From Kushneria aurantia DSM 21353 (GTDB lineage Bacteria > Pseudomonadota > Gammaproteobacteria > Pseudomonadales > Halomonadaceae), in the NCBI RefSeq assembly GCF_000382245.1, contig NZ_KB907863.1, positions 1-64,000 of the forward strand: a DNA stretch of 64,000 nt. The letters run 5' to 3'. The notes below the pieces were generated by a model. That model saw nothing but the letters and a program-made list of their open reading frames with translations, did no database searches and had not been told where the DNA came from. Both the position numbers and the translations under genes were made by a program. The stretch's first letter is position 1. The number at the start of each line of letters is the position of its first letter. Positions 19,962 to 30,100 of this stretch are shown here, in pieces.

Positions 19962-20462
19962 TCAGAGATGAGGCTTGAGATCGCCGCGAACCATATCCAC
20001 AAAAGTGATGAAGCGGGTGTCGCCATCGTCATCGTGGCGATCCACCCGGCAACCGAGCTGCATAGTGCTCTGCACCAGTAGCTCGTCGAAAATTTCCAGC
20101 GTTACCGGCACCGCAGGGCGGCTTCCCGGTGCAATGGCGCCGTGTTCGAGAGTGAAGGTCTCCAACATGGTAGCGCGCACTTTTGTCGTACCGCCTTCGC
20201 CCAGTACACGCCGAACGAACAGCCAGCCTTCGCAGGCCAGGCTGTTCTCTTCGTCGACGCGGCGGTTGAACAGTGTACGGTAACAGGCACCTTCGCTGGC
20301 AGCACGTTCAGCCATGCTTTTGTAAGAGGCTGTCATACGGCTTGCCATGGCGCCGGACTTGGCCAGCTTCTGCACCGCCGCGCGATGCTCGCCATCCAGC
20401 TTCTCCTGTCGCGAGAAGCGCTGCCAGTGGCGATACTCCTGCAAGATTGAGGTCACATCCAT
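19962..20462 (-). CDS. Protein of unknown function
   Basis: This 166-residue soluble protein has a basic helical N-terminal third (QEYRHWQRFSRQEKLDGEHR) and a mixed C-terminal part with no transmembrane segment or recognised motif. It starts at ATG 20462. I do not recognise the family. It is upstream of the CBS gene on the same strand with a 71-base gap, so the two may work together. Confidence 0.65.
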   Translation of the reverse strand: MDVTSILQEYRHWQRFSRQEKLDGEHRAAVQKLAKSGAMASRMTASYKSMAERAASEGACYRTLFNRRVDEENSLACEGWLFVRRVLGEGGTTKVRATMLETFTLEHGAIAPGSRPAVPVTLEIFDELLVQSTMQLGCRVDRHDDDGDTRFITFVDMVRGDLKPHL

Positions 20463-20762
20463 CCCTGTCTATCCGCTCGCTTGATGTATCGGGTGCCTAT
20501 CTTCGCCGATACGCCGGGCAAATCGCCAGCCCATCTGCAGGCGATCATGGCGCAGACACCGATTATCAGAGTGAATAAAGCCTGTGCTGCTGTGTCTGTA
20601 TAAATCACGTCCAGAAAATTTTGCATTTCGGAGCGCTTTCGCTATTGACCGCTGTCAGGGAATCGTGGATTCTGTACACATGCTGTACAGGAGAGGTCGA
20701 AGGAGCGATATCTCCTGTTCGGCACCATGGAGGGAATCGCCTCACGAACAAGGAGTGTTCAC
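20463..20762. other. Gap with a TGTACA tandem site
   Basis: There is no convincing gene. At 20672-20690 two CTGTACA half-sites lie 11 bases apart, the second being the full palindrome CTGTACAG. They are preceded by TTGACC at 20645. This could be an operator and promoter for the zinc-ribbon gene at 20763, but no clear -10 is seen. Confidence 0.35.
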
Positions 20763-20975
20763 ATGCCGGAACTGACCTGTCACCGCTGCGGTAGCGATAG
20801 TCTTGACGTTGTAGAAGTTCCCATGGACTGGGATGAAGTCTGCTGCAGGGATTGCGGCGAATTCATCACTACCTGGGGAGCTGCTTCGCAGGACAATCAG
20901 CACTCACCACTGGTGCACGCCTGTTTTCAGACGCAGCAGCTGGCACGCAGCATGGGTATATCGCTGGCAAGCTGA
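20763..20975 (+). CDS. Small zinc-ribbon protein
   Basis: A 70-residue protein with two CxxC-type knuckles, CHRCGSD (residues 5-11) and CCRDCGEF (about 26-33), spaced like a zinc ribbon. The ATG at 20763 follows CAAGGAG at good spacing; the longer frame from 20727 is rejected. A strong terminator follows after about 80 bases. No partner domain is attached, so its role cannot be stated. Confidence 0.7.
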   Translation: MPELTCHRCGSDSLDVVEVPMDWDEVCCRDCGEFITTWGAASQDNQHSPLVHACFQTQQLARSMGISLAS

Positions 20976-21054
20976 ATACTTGTCGGTGCAGTAAAAAAAG
21001 GGTGTTGCTATCAGGGACGATAGCCCTTGTCAGGATGACAATGCGCCCGGGCAG

Positions 21055-21086
21055 AAAAACGGCGAGCCAAAAGCTCGCCGTTTTTG
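21055..21086 (+). terminator. Strong intrinsic terminator
   Basis: A 12-bp perfect stem (21056-21067 with 21073-21084, loop CAAAA) with A and T tracts on both sides; it could work in either direction. It ends the zinc-ribbon transcript. Confidence 0.9.
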
Positions 21087-21182
21087 TGTGCCCGGGCAGC
21101 CTGCCGGAATTGTGCCCGGGCGCCACGCCCTGGCTACACTGAATGCCACTGACGAAAGCGTTAACAGGGGCGGATTGAAAAG

Positions 21183-21776
21183 ATGAGCAAGCGAACATGG
21201 ATGGGTGCCGCGACGCTGCTGTTACTGGCGGGCTGCGGGCCCTCGCACTACGTTATCGACAACGAGGCATCCTCGAGCGGTGAGGTGCATACCGTTCAGG
21301 GCAGCGATGGGGTCATGATGGGCGCCGTCGCCTTTAACCGGCCTGCCACCGACGTGAACGATGCGCAGCGCCAGCGCTGTCTGCAGTCCACGCTCGAGCC
21401 GCAGCCGGTGCAGGTCGAGCGTGGTGAACTGATGACGCCGGTACAAAAGAGCGATCTATCCTTTAACACCACGGTCACTGATGATCGCAGCGAGCGCAGC
21501 GCGCTAACCGGGGCCACTAGCTGGCAGGGGCGCGATATCGCCTACCGTCTGGAATTGCAGACGCTGGCCGAGGGCAATTACTACTACTTCGATCAGCTCG
21601 GCGAGCGTGGCGTGGCCGCCGAGGGTCAGGCGCCGCGTTTCGAGCCGATCGGTGCCTGGAGCGAAGCGGCACCCATGCAGGTACATCAGGGCCTGGAGGC
21701 ATTGACCGAGCGGCTGCAGAGCTGCCTTGCCGGTGCTGCAGCGGGTAGCGCCGCGGCATCGAGTGCCGGTAGCTGA
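21183..21776 (+). CDS. Predicted lipoprotein of unknown function
   Basis: This 197-residue protein has a short signal peptide and lipobox (LLLLAGCG, cleavage before C19). The residue after Cys is Gly, so outer-membrane sorting is possible. The mature part is polar with an alanine-rich C-terminal tail (GAAAGSAAASSAGS). It starts at ATG 21183 after GGATTGAAAAG. I do not recognise a domain. Confidence 0.75.
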   Translation: MSKRTWMGAATLLLLAGCGPSHYVIDNEASSSGEVHTVQGSDGVMMGAVAFNRPATDVNDAQRQRCLQSTLEPQPVQVERGELMTPVQKSDLSFNTTVTDDRSERSALTGATSWQGRDIAYRLELQTLAEGNYYYFDQLGERGVAAEGQAPRFEPIGAWSEAAPMQVHQGLEALTERLQSCLAGAAAGSAAASSAGS

Positions 21777-21794
21777 TCGCTGAGCATTGATGTT

Positions 21795-21830
21795 AAAAGC
21801 GGGGTGTCGTCAGCGACGCCCCGCTTTTTT
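21795..21830 (+). terminator. Bidirectional terminator, lipoprotein/rhomboid
   Basis: AAAAGCGGGG/CCCCGCTTTT with an inner GTCG/CGAC extension, followed by T6. It lies between convergent genes. Confidence 0.88.
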
Positions 21831-21883
21831 ATGTGCCTGGTCTGTCTCGGTTCTTCCGGTGCGGACGCAATGCAGCGACGGCC

Positions 21884-22480
21884 TCAGGGCGACAGCAGTT
21901 GCTCCATAAAGCGCGGCCCCAGTTGCGGCGCCATCCACAGCATGAACGCCACGCCATAGGCACCGCCCCACAGGTGGGCGCTGTGGTTGACGCCGTCACC
22001 GCCGCGGCGTCCGGCGTAGATCGACCAGGCGGTGTAGAGCAGTGCGAAGACAATCGCCGGCACCGGTACGACGAACACATAGAGCGTTGACCAGGGGGCG
22101 GCCAGAATGAAGGCAAACAGCACCGCCGAGACCGCCCCCGAAGCGCCAAGGCTGCGGTAACGGTTGTCACTGCGGTGAGCGAGGTAGCTGGGCAGGATCG
22201 CCACCACAATGCCGCCCAGGTAGAAGGCGACAAAGCCGATTGCGCCGATCATCGACACAAAAAAGGACTCGATGGCGCGGCCGAAGAAGAATAGCGTAAC
22301 CATGTTGAACAGCAGGTGCCGGCCGTCGGCGTGCACGAAGCCGTGGGTCACGAAGCGGTAGAGCTGTCCGCGTCCGATCGCCGGTGGCCAGAACAGCAGC
22401 GCCTCCAGCAGGCGACGGTTACTGAAAGCGGGAATCGAGACCGCACAGGTCACGACGATCAGCAAAATGGTCAGGGTCAT
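21884..22480 (-). CDS. Rhomboid-family intramembrane serine protease
   Basis: A 198-residue six-helix membrane protein. The catalytic serine is in GASGAVSA (about residue 115) and the catalytic histidine in NHSAHLWGGAYG (about residue 168). HGFVHADGRHLLFNM matches the L1-TM2 region. It starts at ATG 22480 behind GGAGAGAAAGGA. It probably cleaves single-pass membrane proteins within the bilayer; the substrate is unknown. Confidence 0.88.
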   Translation of the reverse strand: MTLTILLIVVTCAVSIPAFSNRRLLEALLFWPPAIGRGQLYRFVTHGFVHADGRHLLFNMVTLFFFGRAIESFFVSMIGAIGFVAFYLGGIVVAILPSYLAHRSDNRYRSLGASGAVSAVLFAFILAAPWSTLYVFVVPVPAIVFALLYTAWSIYAGRRGGDGVNHSAHLWGGAYGVAFMLWMAPQLGPRFMEQLLSP

Positions 22481-22678
22481 TCCTTTCTCTCCAGCAGTAC
22501 GACAGCAGGGCGCCGCCCCCTTACAAGGATAAACCGCAACGCGGATCAGGTGCGGATCGATTTTGCCGCTTTACCCCGTGCGCTGCTTGTTTATGCTGAA
22601 AGATAGCCTCCCGGTCGAGGTGGGCAGGCATCACAACACACCGTAACCACAATAACGCTATTGGCGGGAGGTGGACGC

Positions 22679-24073
22679 ATGAGTTGCTGGTACTACGACA
22701 CCGGTGGTCGACGCTACCGCTTCGAGAGCCTGCGTGAGCTGATGGCCTGCGCCACACCGGCGCGCTCCGGCGATGAGCTGGCGGAAATCGCTGCGGCCAG
22801 CGGCGAGGAGCGCGCCGCGGCGCAGCTGGCACTTGCCGAGGTGCCGCTGGCGCGTTTTCTCGAGGAGCCGCTGATCCCCTACGAAGAGGACGAAGTCACC
22901 CGACTGATTATCGACCGCCACGACGCCGCGGCGTTCCGGCCGGTGGCGGGGATGACGGTGGGCGAGTTTCGCAACTATCTGCTCTGCCATGACGTGGGCA
23001 GTGAGCAACTGAGCCGACTTGCCCCCGGTCTGACGCCTGAAATGGTGGCGGCGGTCAGCAAAATCATGCGGCTGCAGGATCTGGTGCTGGTGGGCCACAA
23101 GTGTCGCGTCGTCACCGCCTTTCGTAACACCATCGGACTCCCCGGGCGTCTCTCCACCCGGCTGCAGCCCAACCACCCCACCGACAGTGCCACCGGCATT
23201 GCCGCCAGCATTCTCGACGGCCTGCTCTACGCCAGCGGCGATGCCGTGATCGGCATCAACCCCGCCACCGACAACACCGGCACGGTGGTGACCCTTCTCA
23301 AGATGCTCGACGATATCATCAGCCGCTACGCCATTCCCGCCCAGAGCTGCGTGCTGACCCATGTCACTACCGCCATCGAGGCGATCGAGCGCGGCGCACC
23401 CACCGATCTGGTATTCCAGTCGATCGCCGGCACCGAGTCGGCCAACCGCGGTTTCGGCATCGATCTCGCCGTGCTGCGCGAAGGCCATGACGCCGCACAG
23501 TCGCTGGGGCGCGGCACGGTGGGGCAGAACGTCATGTACTTCGAGACCGGTCAGGGCAGCGCGCTCTCCGCCAACGGCCACCACGGCGTCGATCAGCAGA
23601 CGCTGGAGGCGCGCGCCTACGCCGTGGCGCGGGAGTTCGAGCCGCTGCTGGTCAACACCGTGGTGGGTTTTATCGGCCCGGAGTACCTCTTCGACGGCAA
23701 ACAGATCATCCGCGCCGGTCTGGAAGACCACTTCTGCGGCAAGCTGCTGGGCGTGCCGATGGGTGTGGATGTCTGCTACACCAACCACGCCGAGGCCGAC
23801 CAGGACGATATGGACGTGCTGCTCACCCTGCTGGGCGCCGCCGGCTGCAACTATGTAATGGGTATTCCCGGCTCCGACGACATCATGCTCAACTACCAGA
23901 CCACCTCTTTCCACGATGCGCTCTACGTGCGCGAGGTATTGGGTCTGAAGGCGGCGCCGCAGTTCGAGGCCTGGCTTGCGCAGATGGGCATTACCGACCA
24001 CCACGGCCGCATCGCCATCGAAGGTGAGCTGCCGCCGGCCTTTGCCCATGCGCTGGCAAGGAGCGCCTCATGA
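22679..24073 (+). CDS. eutB: Ethanolamine ammonia-lyase large subunit
   Basis: EutB binds ethanolamine and the adenosylcobalamin adenosyl group and, with EutC, splits ethanolamine into acetaldehyde and ammonia. The 464-residue length is normal. Recognisable segments are LQPNHPTDSATGIAASILDG, GINPATDNTGT, and the C-terminal MGIPGSDDIMLNYQTTS. The start is ATG 22679 behind GGGAGGTGG; a longer start at 22661 is rejected. eutC overlaps by four bases. No microcompartment or reactivase (eutA) genes are beside it, but B12 synthesis genes are. Confidence 0.96.
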   Translation: MSCWYYDTGGRRYRFESLRELMACATPARSGDELAEIAAASGEERAAAQLALAEVPLARFLEEPLIPYEEDEVTRLIIDRHDAAAFRPVAGMTVGEFRNYLLCHDVGSEQLSRLAPGLTPEMVAAVSKIMRLQDLVLVGHKCRVVTAFRNTIGLPGRLSTRLQPNHPTDSATGIAASILDGLLYASGDAVIGINPATDNTGTVVTLLKMLDDIISRYAIPAQSCVLTHVTTAIEAIERGAPTDLVFQSIAGTESANRGFGIDLAVLREGHDAAQSLGRGTVGQNVMYFETGQGSALSANGHHGVDQQTLEARAYAVAREFEPLLVNTVVGFIGPEYLFDGKQIIRAGLEDHFCGKLLGVPMGVDVCYTNHAEADQDDMDVLLTLLGAAGCNYVMGIPGSDDIMLNYQTTSFHDALYVREVLGLKAAPQFEAWLAQMGITDHHGRIAIEGELPPAFAHALARSAS

Positions 24074-24891
24074 CTGACAGCGAACGCACAAGCGGCGTGC
24101 CCGGCGTGATCGATAACCCCTGGCGAACGCTTTCGCGCCACACCGATGCCCGCATTGGTTTGGGCCGGGCGGGCGGCAGTCTGCCTACCGCGCCCCATCT
24201 CGAATTTCAGCTGGCCCACGCCAGAGCGCGTGATGCGGTGCATCTGCCGCTGGACAGCGAAACCATGATGGCGACGCTCAATGAGCGCTTCAGTCAGGTG
24301 GTGCGGCTGCAGAGTCGGGCGCAGGATCGCGGCGAATACCTGCGCCGCCCCGATCTGGGCCGGCTACTGAGCGACGACAGCCGCGAGCAGCTGGCGGCAA
24401 TGCAGGTCGAACAGTGCGATCTGTCGATCAGCGTGGTCGACGGCCTGTCGGCGCGGGCGATTCATGAGCATGCCGCCACGCTGCTCGATCGACTGCTCCC
24501 GCCGATCCGCGAGCGCGGCTGGCATATCGGCCCGCTGGCGCTGGTCGAGCAGGGCCGGGTAGCGATCGGCGACCCCATCGGCGAGGCGTTGGGCGCGCGC
24601 ATGGGAGTGGTACTGATCGGCGAGCGGCCGGGGCTCAGCTCGCCGGACAGCCTCGGTGTCTACTTCACCTGGCAACCGCGCAGCGGCCGTCGCGACAGCG
24701 AGCGCAACTGTGTCTCCAATATCCGTCCGCGCGGCCAGTCCTTCGAGGCGGCGACGACGCTGATTCTCTACCTGCTCGACGAGGCCAGCCGGCGCGAACT
24801 CTCCGGTGTCGAATTGAAGGACGACTCCGAAGTGGCGTCGCAGCTGGGTGACGGGCGGGGCAATTTTCTGCTGCCGGATAGCGCTGACTGA
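24070..24891 (+). CDS. eutC: Ethanolamine ammonia-lyase small subunit
   Basis: EutC supplies most of the cobalamin-binding surface of ethanolamine ammonia-lyase. This 273-residue protein has the family segments TDARIGLGRAGGSLPT, DLSISVVDGLSARAI and CVSNIRPRGQSFEAA. It overlaps eutB by ATGA, so translation is coupled and a 1:1 complex is expected. Confidence 0.95.
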   Translation: MTDSERTSGVPGVIDNPWRTLSRHTDARIGLGRAGGSLPTAPHLEFQLAHARARDAVHLPLDSETMMATLNERFSQVVRLQSRAQDRGEYLRRPDLGRLLSDDSREQLAAMQVEQCDLSISVVDGLSARAIHEHAATLLDRLLPPIRERGWHIGPLALVEQGRVAIGDPIGEALGARMGVVLIGERPGLSSPDSLGVYFTWQPRSGRRDSERNCVSNIRPRGQSFEAATTLILYLLDEASRRELSGVELKDDSEVASQLGDGRGNFLLPDSAD

Positions 24892-24906
24892 ACAGGAGAG
24901 ACCGGG

Positions 24907-25053
24907 ATGTTTGCCCTGGAAGTGGCCGACGATCTGCGCCTCGAGCTGCTGGATCGCCCCCATGCCGACGAACTTTTTGCGCTGGTGGACAACAATCGCC
25001 GGCACCTTGCGGCCTAGCTGCCCTGGGTGGAAAAAACGCTGGCCACGCCGTGA
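24907..25053 (+). pseudogene. Remnant of a RimL-type acetyltransferase gene
   Basis: The reading begins ATG (MFALEVADDLRLELLDRPHA) and continues DELFALVDNNRRHLAA, which matches the N terminus of RimL/RimJ-type ribosomal-protein acetyltransferases. A TAG at 25015-25017 replaces the tryptophan expected before LPWVEKT, and a second stop follows at 25051. The GNAT core is absent; cobQ ends 24 bases later. It looks like a decayed gene truncated at the edge of the cob cluster. Confidence 0.65.
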
Positions 25054-25076
25054 GGCAACATCATCGCTGGTCACCA

Positions 25077-26603
25077 TCATGACGTTGATGTCGGCACGTT
25101 CAAGCTGTAATCCGGCCAGCGCTGCCAGTCGATCGCCGCCTCGACGTGATCCGCCAGCCGCTCGATCTCGGCCAGCCGATGCGCTTCGTAGTCAAAAGGC
25201 GCCGCTGTCTCCAGTCCGGCCCACTGGAGCAGGGCGGCCAGCGCTTCGCTGTGGTCGAACAGGCCGTGCAGGTAGCTGCCCAGGATCTGGTCGTCGCACG
25301 AGCGGGCGCCGTCACGGCGGCCGTCGTCGAGCTGAAAGACGCTGGCGCCCAGCCCCGCACCGCGGCTCTCGCCGACGTGAATCTCGTAGCCGCTCACCGC
25401 CGCCCGCCGCTCGCCGAGCAGACAGTGGCCGGTCACGCGATGAAGCTGTTTGTCGGCCTTCAGAGTGGTGGCAAGGTCCAGCCAGCCCAGTCCCGGACTC
25501 TCGCCGACTTCCCCCTCGACACCCTGCGGGTCGCAAATGCGCCTTCCCAGCATCTGATAGCCGCCGCAAACGCCCATCACTCGGCCGCCGTAGCGCAGGT
25601 GGCGGGCCAGTGCCGGCGCCCAGCCGGTGGCACGCAGCCAGTCGAGGTCAGCACGCACGCTTTTGCTGCCGGGCAGAATGATCAGGTCGGTGCGCTCCAG
25701 TTCGGCGGGCGCGCGCACGAAGCGCAGATTGACCGCCGGGTGCAGGCGCAGCGGGTCGAAGTCGGTGTGGTTGCTGATGTGCGGCAGCCGCACCACGGCA
25801 ACTTCGAGGGCGTCTACCTTGCCGAGGCTGTCACCGGCCATCGACAGGCTGTCCTCGGCCTCCAGATGCAGCTCGGCAAGCCAGGGGATCACGCCCAGCA
25901 CCGGCTTGCCGGTGCGCGCCTCCAGCCACTCGAGCCCGGGCCTGAGCAGTTCGATATCGCCGCGGAAGCGGTTGATGACCAGCCCCACGACCCGTGCTCG
26001 CTCGCTTTCGCTGATAACGTCGAGGGTGCCGACCAGCTGGGCGAAGACGCCGCCGCGGTCGATATCGGCGATCAGCACCACCGGGCAGTCGATCGCTTCG
26101 GCAAAGCCCATATTGGCCAGGTCGTGGCGGCGCAGGTTGATCTCGGCGGCGCTGCCGGCACCCTCGACGATCACCCGCTCAAAGGTTGCCGCCAGTCGGT
26201 CGTGGGCGGCAATCACCGCTTCCAGAAGTTTCGGCTTGTGGGCGTAGTATTCCGCCGCCTGCATGCGACCGATGACGCGACCGGCGACGATCACTTGCGA
26301 ACCCTGATCGCTCTCCGGCTTGAGCAGCACCGGGTTGAAGTCGACCTGCGCCTCGACCCCGGCGGCCAGCGCCTGCACGGCCTGGGCGCGGCCGATCTCG
26401 CCGCCGTCGACGGTCACCGCGCTGTTGAGCGCCATGTTCTGCGGTTTGAAGGGCGCGACCCGCAGTCCGCGGCGCGCCATGAGGCGGCACAGGGCCGTCA
26501 CCAGGGCACTCTTGCCGGCGTCCGAAGTGGTGCCTTGAACCATCAGCGTACGGCTTGCGGCGAAAGATGGCCGGCGGACGGTCATGGTCGAGTTCGTCGC
26601 CAC
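25077..26603 (-). CDS. cobQ: Cobyric acid synthase
   Basis: CobQ amidates side chains b, d, e and g of adenosylcobyrinic a,c-diamide using glutamine and ATP. The 508-residue protein has an N-terminal P-loop-like [12 protein letters not shown], a dethiobiotin-synthetase-like half, and a C-terminal glutamine amidotransferase domain with the catalytic Cys in [12 protein letters not shown] and His in GSYLHGLFD. The longest start is GTG 26603; ATG 26585 ([15 protein letters not shown]) is an alternative and neither has a strong ribosome site. A toxin-antitoxin pair separates it from cobN. Confidence 0.95.
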   Translation of the reverse strand: MATNSTMTVRRPSFAASRTLMVQGTTSDAGKSALVTALCRLMARRGLRVAPFKPQNMALNSAVTVDGGEIGRAQAVQALAAGVEAQVDFNPVLLKPESDQGSQVIVAGRVIGRMQAAEYYAHKPKLLEAVIAAHDRLAATFERVIVEGAGSAAEINLRRHDLANMGFAEAIDCPVVLIADIDRGGVFAQLVGTLDVISESERARVVGLVINRFRGDIELLRPGLEWLEARTGKPVLGVIPWLAELHLEAEDSLSMAGDSLGKVDALEVAVVRLPHISNHTDFDPLRLHPAVNLRFVRAPAELERTDLIILPGSKSVRADLDWLRATGWAPALARHLRYGGRVMGVCGGYQMLGRRICDPQGVEGEVGESPGLGWLDLATTLKADKQLHRVTGHCLLGERRAAVSGYEIHVGESRGAGLGASVFQLDDGRRDGARSCDDQILGSYLHGLFDHSEALAALLQWAGLETAAPFDYEAHRLAEIERLADHVEAAIDWQRWPDYSLNVPTSTS

Positions 26604-26643
26604 AGTAAAAAAGAGATCGGGCGTGAAAAAAGCGGTTGCGGCG

Positions 26644-26916
26644 TCATGGATATTGCCGGCGAGCGTGCAAAAGGCGCAGCACCGTGACCACTGTGGCGTC
26701 GATGCTATAGATCAGGATGTAGTTGGGGTGAACGACGTACTCTCGGGTGCCGACCACGCGACCCTGTGGAAAAGCATGGGGCGCTTGCGAAAGGCGCCCG
26801 ACACCCGAGGCAATCGCTGCGCGCAGTGTCTCTGCTGCACGCGGGTTGGATTGTTCGATCCAGCTTTGAATGTCCACAAGGTCAAGCTGCGCCTCATCGG
26901 ACCACTCAATCCGCAC
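26644..26916 (-). CDS. ParE/RelE-superfamily toxin
   Basis: This 90-residue protein has the ParE-like pattern [20 protein letters not shown] and [16 protein letters not shown] near the C terminus. Such toxins poison gyrase or cleave mRNA. It starts with GTG at 26916, overlapping the antitoxin gene by 11 bases, the usual antitoxin-first order. It lies between cobN and cobQ on the same strand. Confidence 0.85.
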   Translation of the reverse strand: MRIEWSDEAQLDLVDIQSWIEQSNPRAAETLRAAIASGVGRLSQAPHAFPQGRVVGTREYVVHPNYILIYSIDATVVTVLRLLHARRQYP

Positions 26917-27094
26917 GTCGGCGCCGCCGCTCTGCGATCAGGCGCTCTACACGTCCCATGGCTTCGTCGTGGGGCAACCTCGGCTTGTCGCTCTCCAGCG
27001 CCGCCTGCACTCTGGCGCGGAACCAGCGGTCGTGGCTGTCAGCCTGCTCCCGGGTTGCAAACTCCGAGTCGGTAGAAGGCGAATGGTTGCTCAT
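26906..27094 (-). CDS. Antitoxin of the ParE-like pair (stability-determinant family)
   Basis: A 62-residue basic protein: FATREQADSHDRWFRARVQA, then LPHDEAMGRVERLIAERRRR. This layout resembles stability-determinant/ParD-like antitoxins that pair with ParE toxins. The ATG at 27094 follows AAGGAGAT. It overlaps the toxin start. Confidence 0.8.
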   Translation of the reverse strand: MSNHSPSTDSEFATREQADSHDRWFRARVQAALESDKPRLPHDEAMGRVERLIAERRRRRAD

Positions 27095-27163
27095 GAGAGA
27101 TCTCCTTGAAGGCCTTCAAGTCTAGTTGGTGTTGCCGCGCCCGTACAGCTCAGGCGAAGGCTG

Positions 27164-30100
27164 TCAGCCCGGTGCCGCCATCTCCCGGCGCTCATCCATC
27201 TCCAGCAGCAGCGACTGCAAACGCCTTTCATATTCACCGGGCGCTTGCCACATCCCGCGCTCGATCGCTTCCATCAGCCGTTCGCCCATCTCCTGAAGCG
27301 CCCGGGGGTTATGGTCGTCGAGAAAGCGGCGGTTGTCGTCGTTAAACAGCAGCGCGTCGCTGATCTGCTGATACTGGTAGTCGGCCACCTGGCCGGTGGT
27401 GGCGTCCCAGCTGTAGAGGTAGTCGACGCTGGCGGCCATCTCGAAGGCGCCCTTGTAGCCGTGACGCTGCATGGCCGCGATCCATTTTGGATTGGTGACC
27501 CGCGCGCGCATTACCCGATTGATCTCCTCTTTCAGCGAGCGTACGGCGGGGCTGGCCGGGTTGGCGTTGTCGCCAAAGTAGAGCGCCGGGGAGGCGCCAC
27601 CGGCGCGGGCAGCGGTACTCATGCCGCCCAGAAAATGGCTGTAGTCGCCGGAGTCGAGCAGGTCGTGCTCGCGGTTGTCCTGGTTTTGCAGTACCGCCTG
27701 CAGCGTGCCGAGCCGGCCGCGCAGGGCGTCGGTGGCGGGCTCGCCCTCGACGCCCTTGCCCCAGGCGTAGCTGCCATGGTTGATCCAGACCTCGGCGAGA
27801 TCGCTTTCGTCCTCCCAGCGGCCGCCGTCGAGTAACGCCTTGAGGCCGGTACCATAGGCGCCGGGGCGCGGGCCGAAGATACGAAAGCCGGCCTGGCGGG
27901 CGGCGCTGTCGGCATCCAGGCCGTCGCGCACAAGGGCCTCGCGGCGCGCTGTCACGTTGGCGGCAATGGTGTTGGCGTCGCCCGGTTCGTCGAACTCGGC
28001 GACCGCGCGCACGGCGCAGTCGAACAAATCGATCAGGCCGGGGAAGGCGTCGCGGAAAAAGCCCGAGATGCGCAGGGTGACATCGACCCGCGGACGACCC
28101 AGCTGGAAGGCGGGGATCACTTCGAAGTCGGCCAGCCGCTGGGTGCCCGCCGTGCGGATCGGGCGCACTCCCATCAGGGCGAAGGCCTGGGCGATGTCGT
28201 CGCCACCGGTGCGCATGGTGGCGGTACCCCACACCGACAGGCCGATGCTGCGCGGATAGTCGCCGTGCTCCTGCAGGTGACGCATGACCAGCGCCTCGGC
28301 CGCCTTCTGCCCCAGTGTCCAGGCGGTGGCGGTGGGCATGGCGCGGCTGTCGAGGGTGTAGAAGTTGCGCCCGGTGGGCAGCGTATCGAGTCGGCCGCGG
28401 CTGGGGGCGCCGCTGGCGCCGGGAGGCACAAAGCCACCATTGAGCCCTTCGATCAGCATGGCCAGTTCGTTGTCGACGCTTTCGTGCAGCAGCGGCAGCA
28501 GGCTGTCGCGCATAAAGGCGAGCAGTGGCGCGGTTCGTTCAAGAGTACATGGCAAAAAACCGGTCGTTACGGAACCGGAAGCAGGTTGACGCAAGGGTCT
28601 TTCGCCAGGGATGGCGAAAGTAGCGCCCATGGAGGGGTTTATAGCGCCCTTGCACAAATCTGCTGCCGGTGCCGCCGGAATTCCGGCACGCTCTCCCGGT
28701 GGCGAGAACGGCGCAGGCAGGCTATCGAATCCGTCTTGCCGGGGTCCGCTTACTGTTCGGTAGGGACCTGCATTGATGACATGCGTCTCGACCAGCCGGC
28801 AGGCGAGCTGTTCCAGCCGCTCGCGGGTGTGGGCACGGGTGCGCCAGGCGCGATCGTCGAGTGCCGCCAGCGCTTGCGGCCGGGGGCCGGGCCAGGGCGC
28901 GGCGTCGCTGGCCAGCGGATCGAAATCGCGGTCCTCGGCAAAGAGGTCGAAATCCGCCGCCAGCGCGTGGATCAGCCCCTGTGCCTCGGGGCTATCGCCG
29001 CGCGGCAGGCGCACCAGCGAGATCAGGGTATCGCGCAGCGACTCGCCCTGCGGTAGCTGGCCCAGCACGTGCAGGCCGTCGCGAATCTGCGCCTCCTTGA
29101 TGTCGCAGAGGTAGTTGTCCAGCGCCTGCAGAAGCTGCTGATCGTCGTCGATAATCGCCTGTGCGGACGAATCGCTGCGCTGTCCGGTGCTCGAGTGCTC
29201 GCCGCGTGAGCGCGCCGATGGCGTCTGGCGCAGCTCCTCCAGTACATGGGAGTTTTTGACCCGCTCGAGAATTGCCTCGATCAGCCACTGTGCGCGGCGT
29301 TCGTCGAGCCCTTCGGCCTGGTAGTACTCGTCGGTAAGGCGCTCCAGCTCGGCCAGATCGCCGTGGATGCCGGCACGGCTCATGGGCGGCATCAGGTGAT
29401 CGACAATCACCGCCTGGGCACGGCGCTTGGCCTGGGCACCTTCGCCGGGATCGTTGACGATAAAGGGGTAGAGGTGCGGCATCGGCCCCAGCGCGATGTC
29501 CGGCCAGCACTCGCCGGAAAGCGCCGTTCCCTTGCCCGGCAGCCATTCGAGATTGCCGTGCTTGCCGACGTGGACAAAGGCATCGACGCGGTAGACGTGA
29601 CGCAGCCAGAAGTAGAAGGCCAGATAGCCATGAGTGGGCGGCAGGTCGGGATCGTGGTAGGCCGCCGCCTGGTCGATGCCAAAGCCGCGCGCCGGCTGTA
29701 CGCCGATAAAAGTATCGCCAAGGCGCATGCCGGCGATCATCAGCCGCCCATGGCGCTGCATGGGGTCCTGCTCGGGCTCCCCCCAGCGCGCGATGACCGC
29801 CTGACGGGACGCCGCCGGCAGGCGCGCAAAAAGCTGCCGATAGGTGGCCAGCGACAGGCTCTGCGCCGCCCCGCGACGGCGGCTGTCGGCGTCGTTGGTG
29901 ACCGTCTCGGTGAGCCACTCGACCAGCGCCGTGGGGTCGTCGGGCAGCACGTCGCCGACCGGGTAGCCCTCGGTGCGCAGCCGGTGAAGAATGGCCAGCG
30001 TCGAGGCGGGGGTATCCAGCCCTACGCCGTTGCCGATGCGCGCGTCGCTGGCCGGGTAGTTGGCCAGCACCAGCGCCACCCGCTTGTCGGCGTTGGCACC

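Noticed and set aside
20672-20690. LexA (SOS) box
   Set aside because: The spacing does not fit CTG-N10-CAG; the site is instead two TGTACA palindromes.
22658-24049. 463-codon open frame antisense to eutB
   Set aside because: Lies entirely within eutB, a clear ethanolamine ammonia-lyase gene; no ribosome site or domain.
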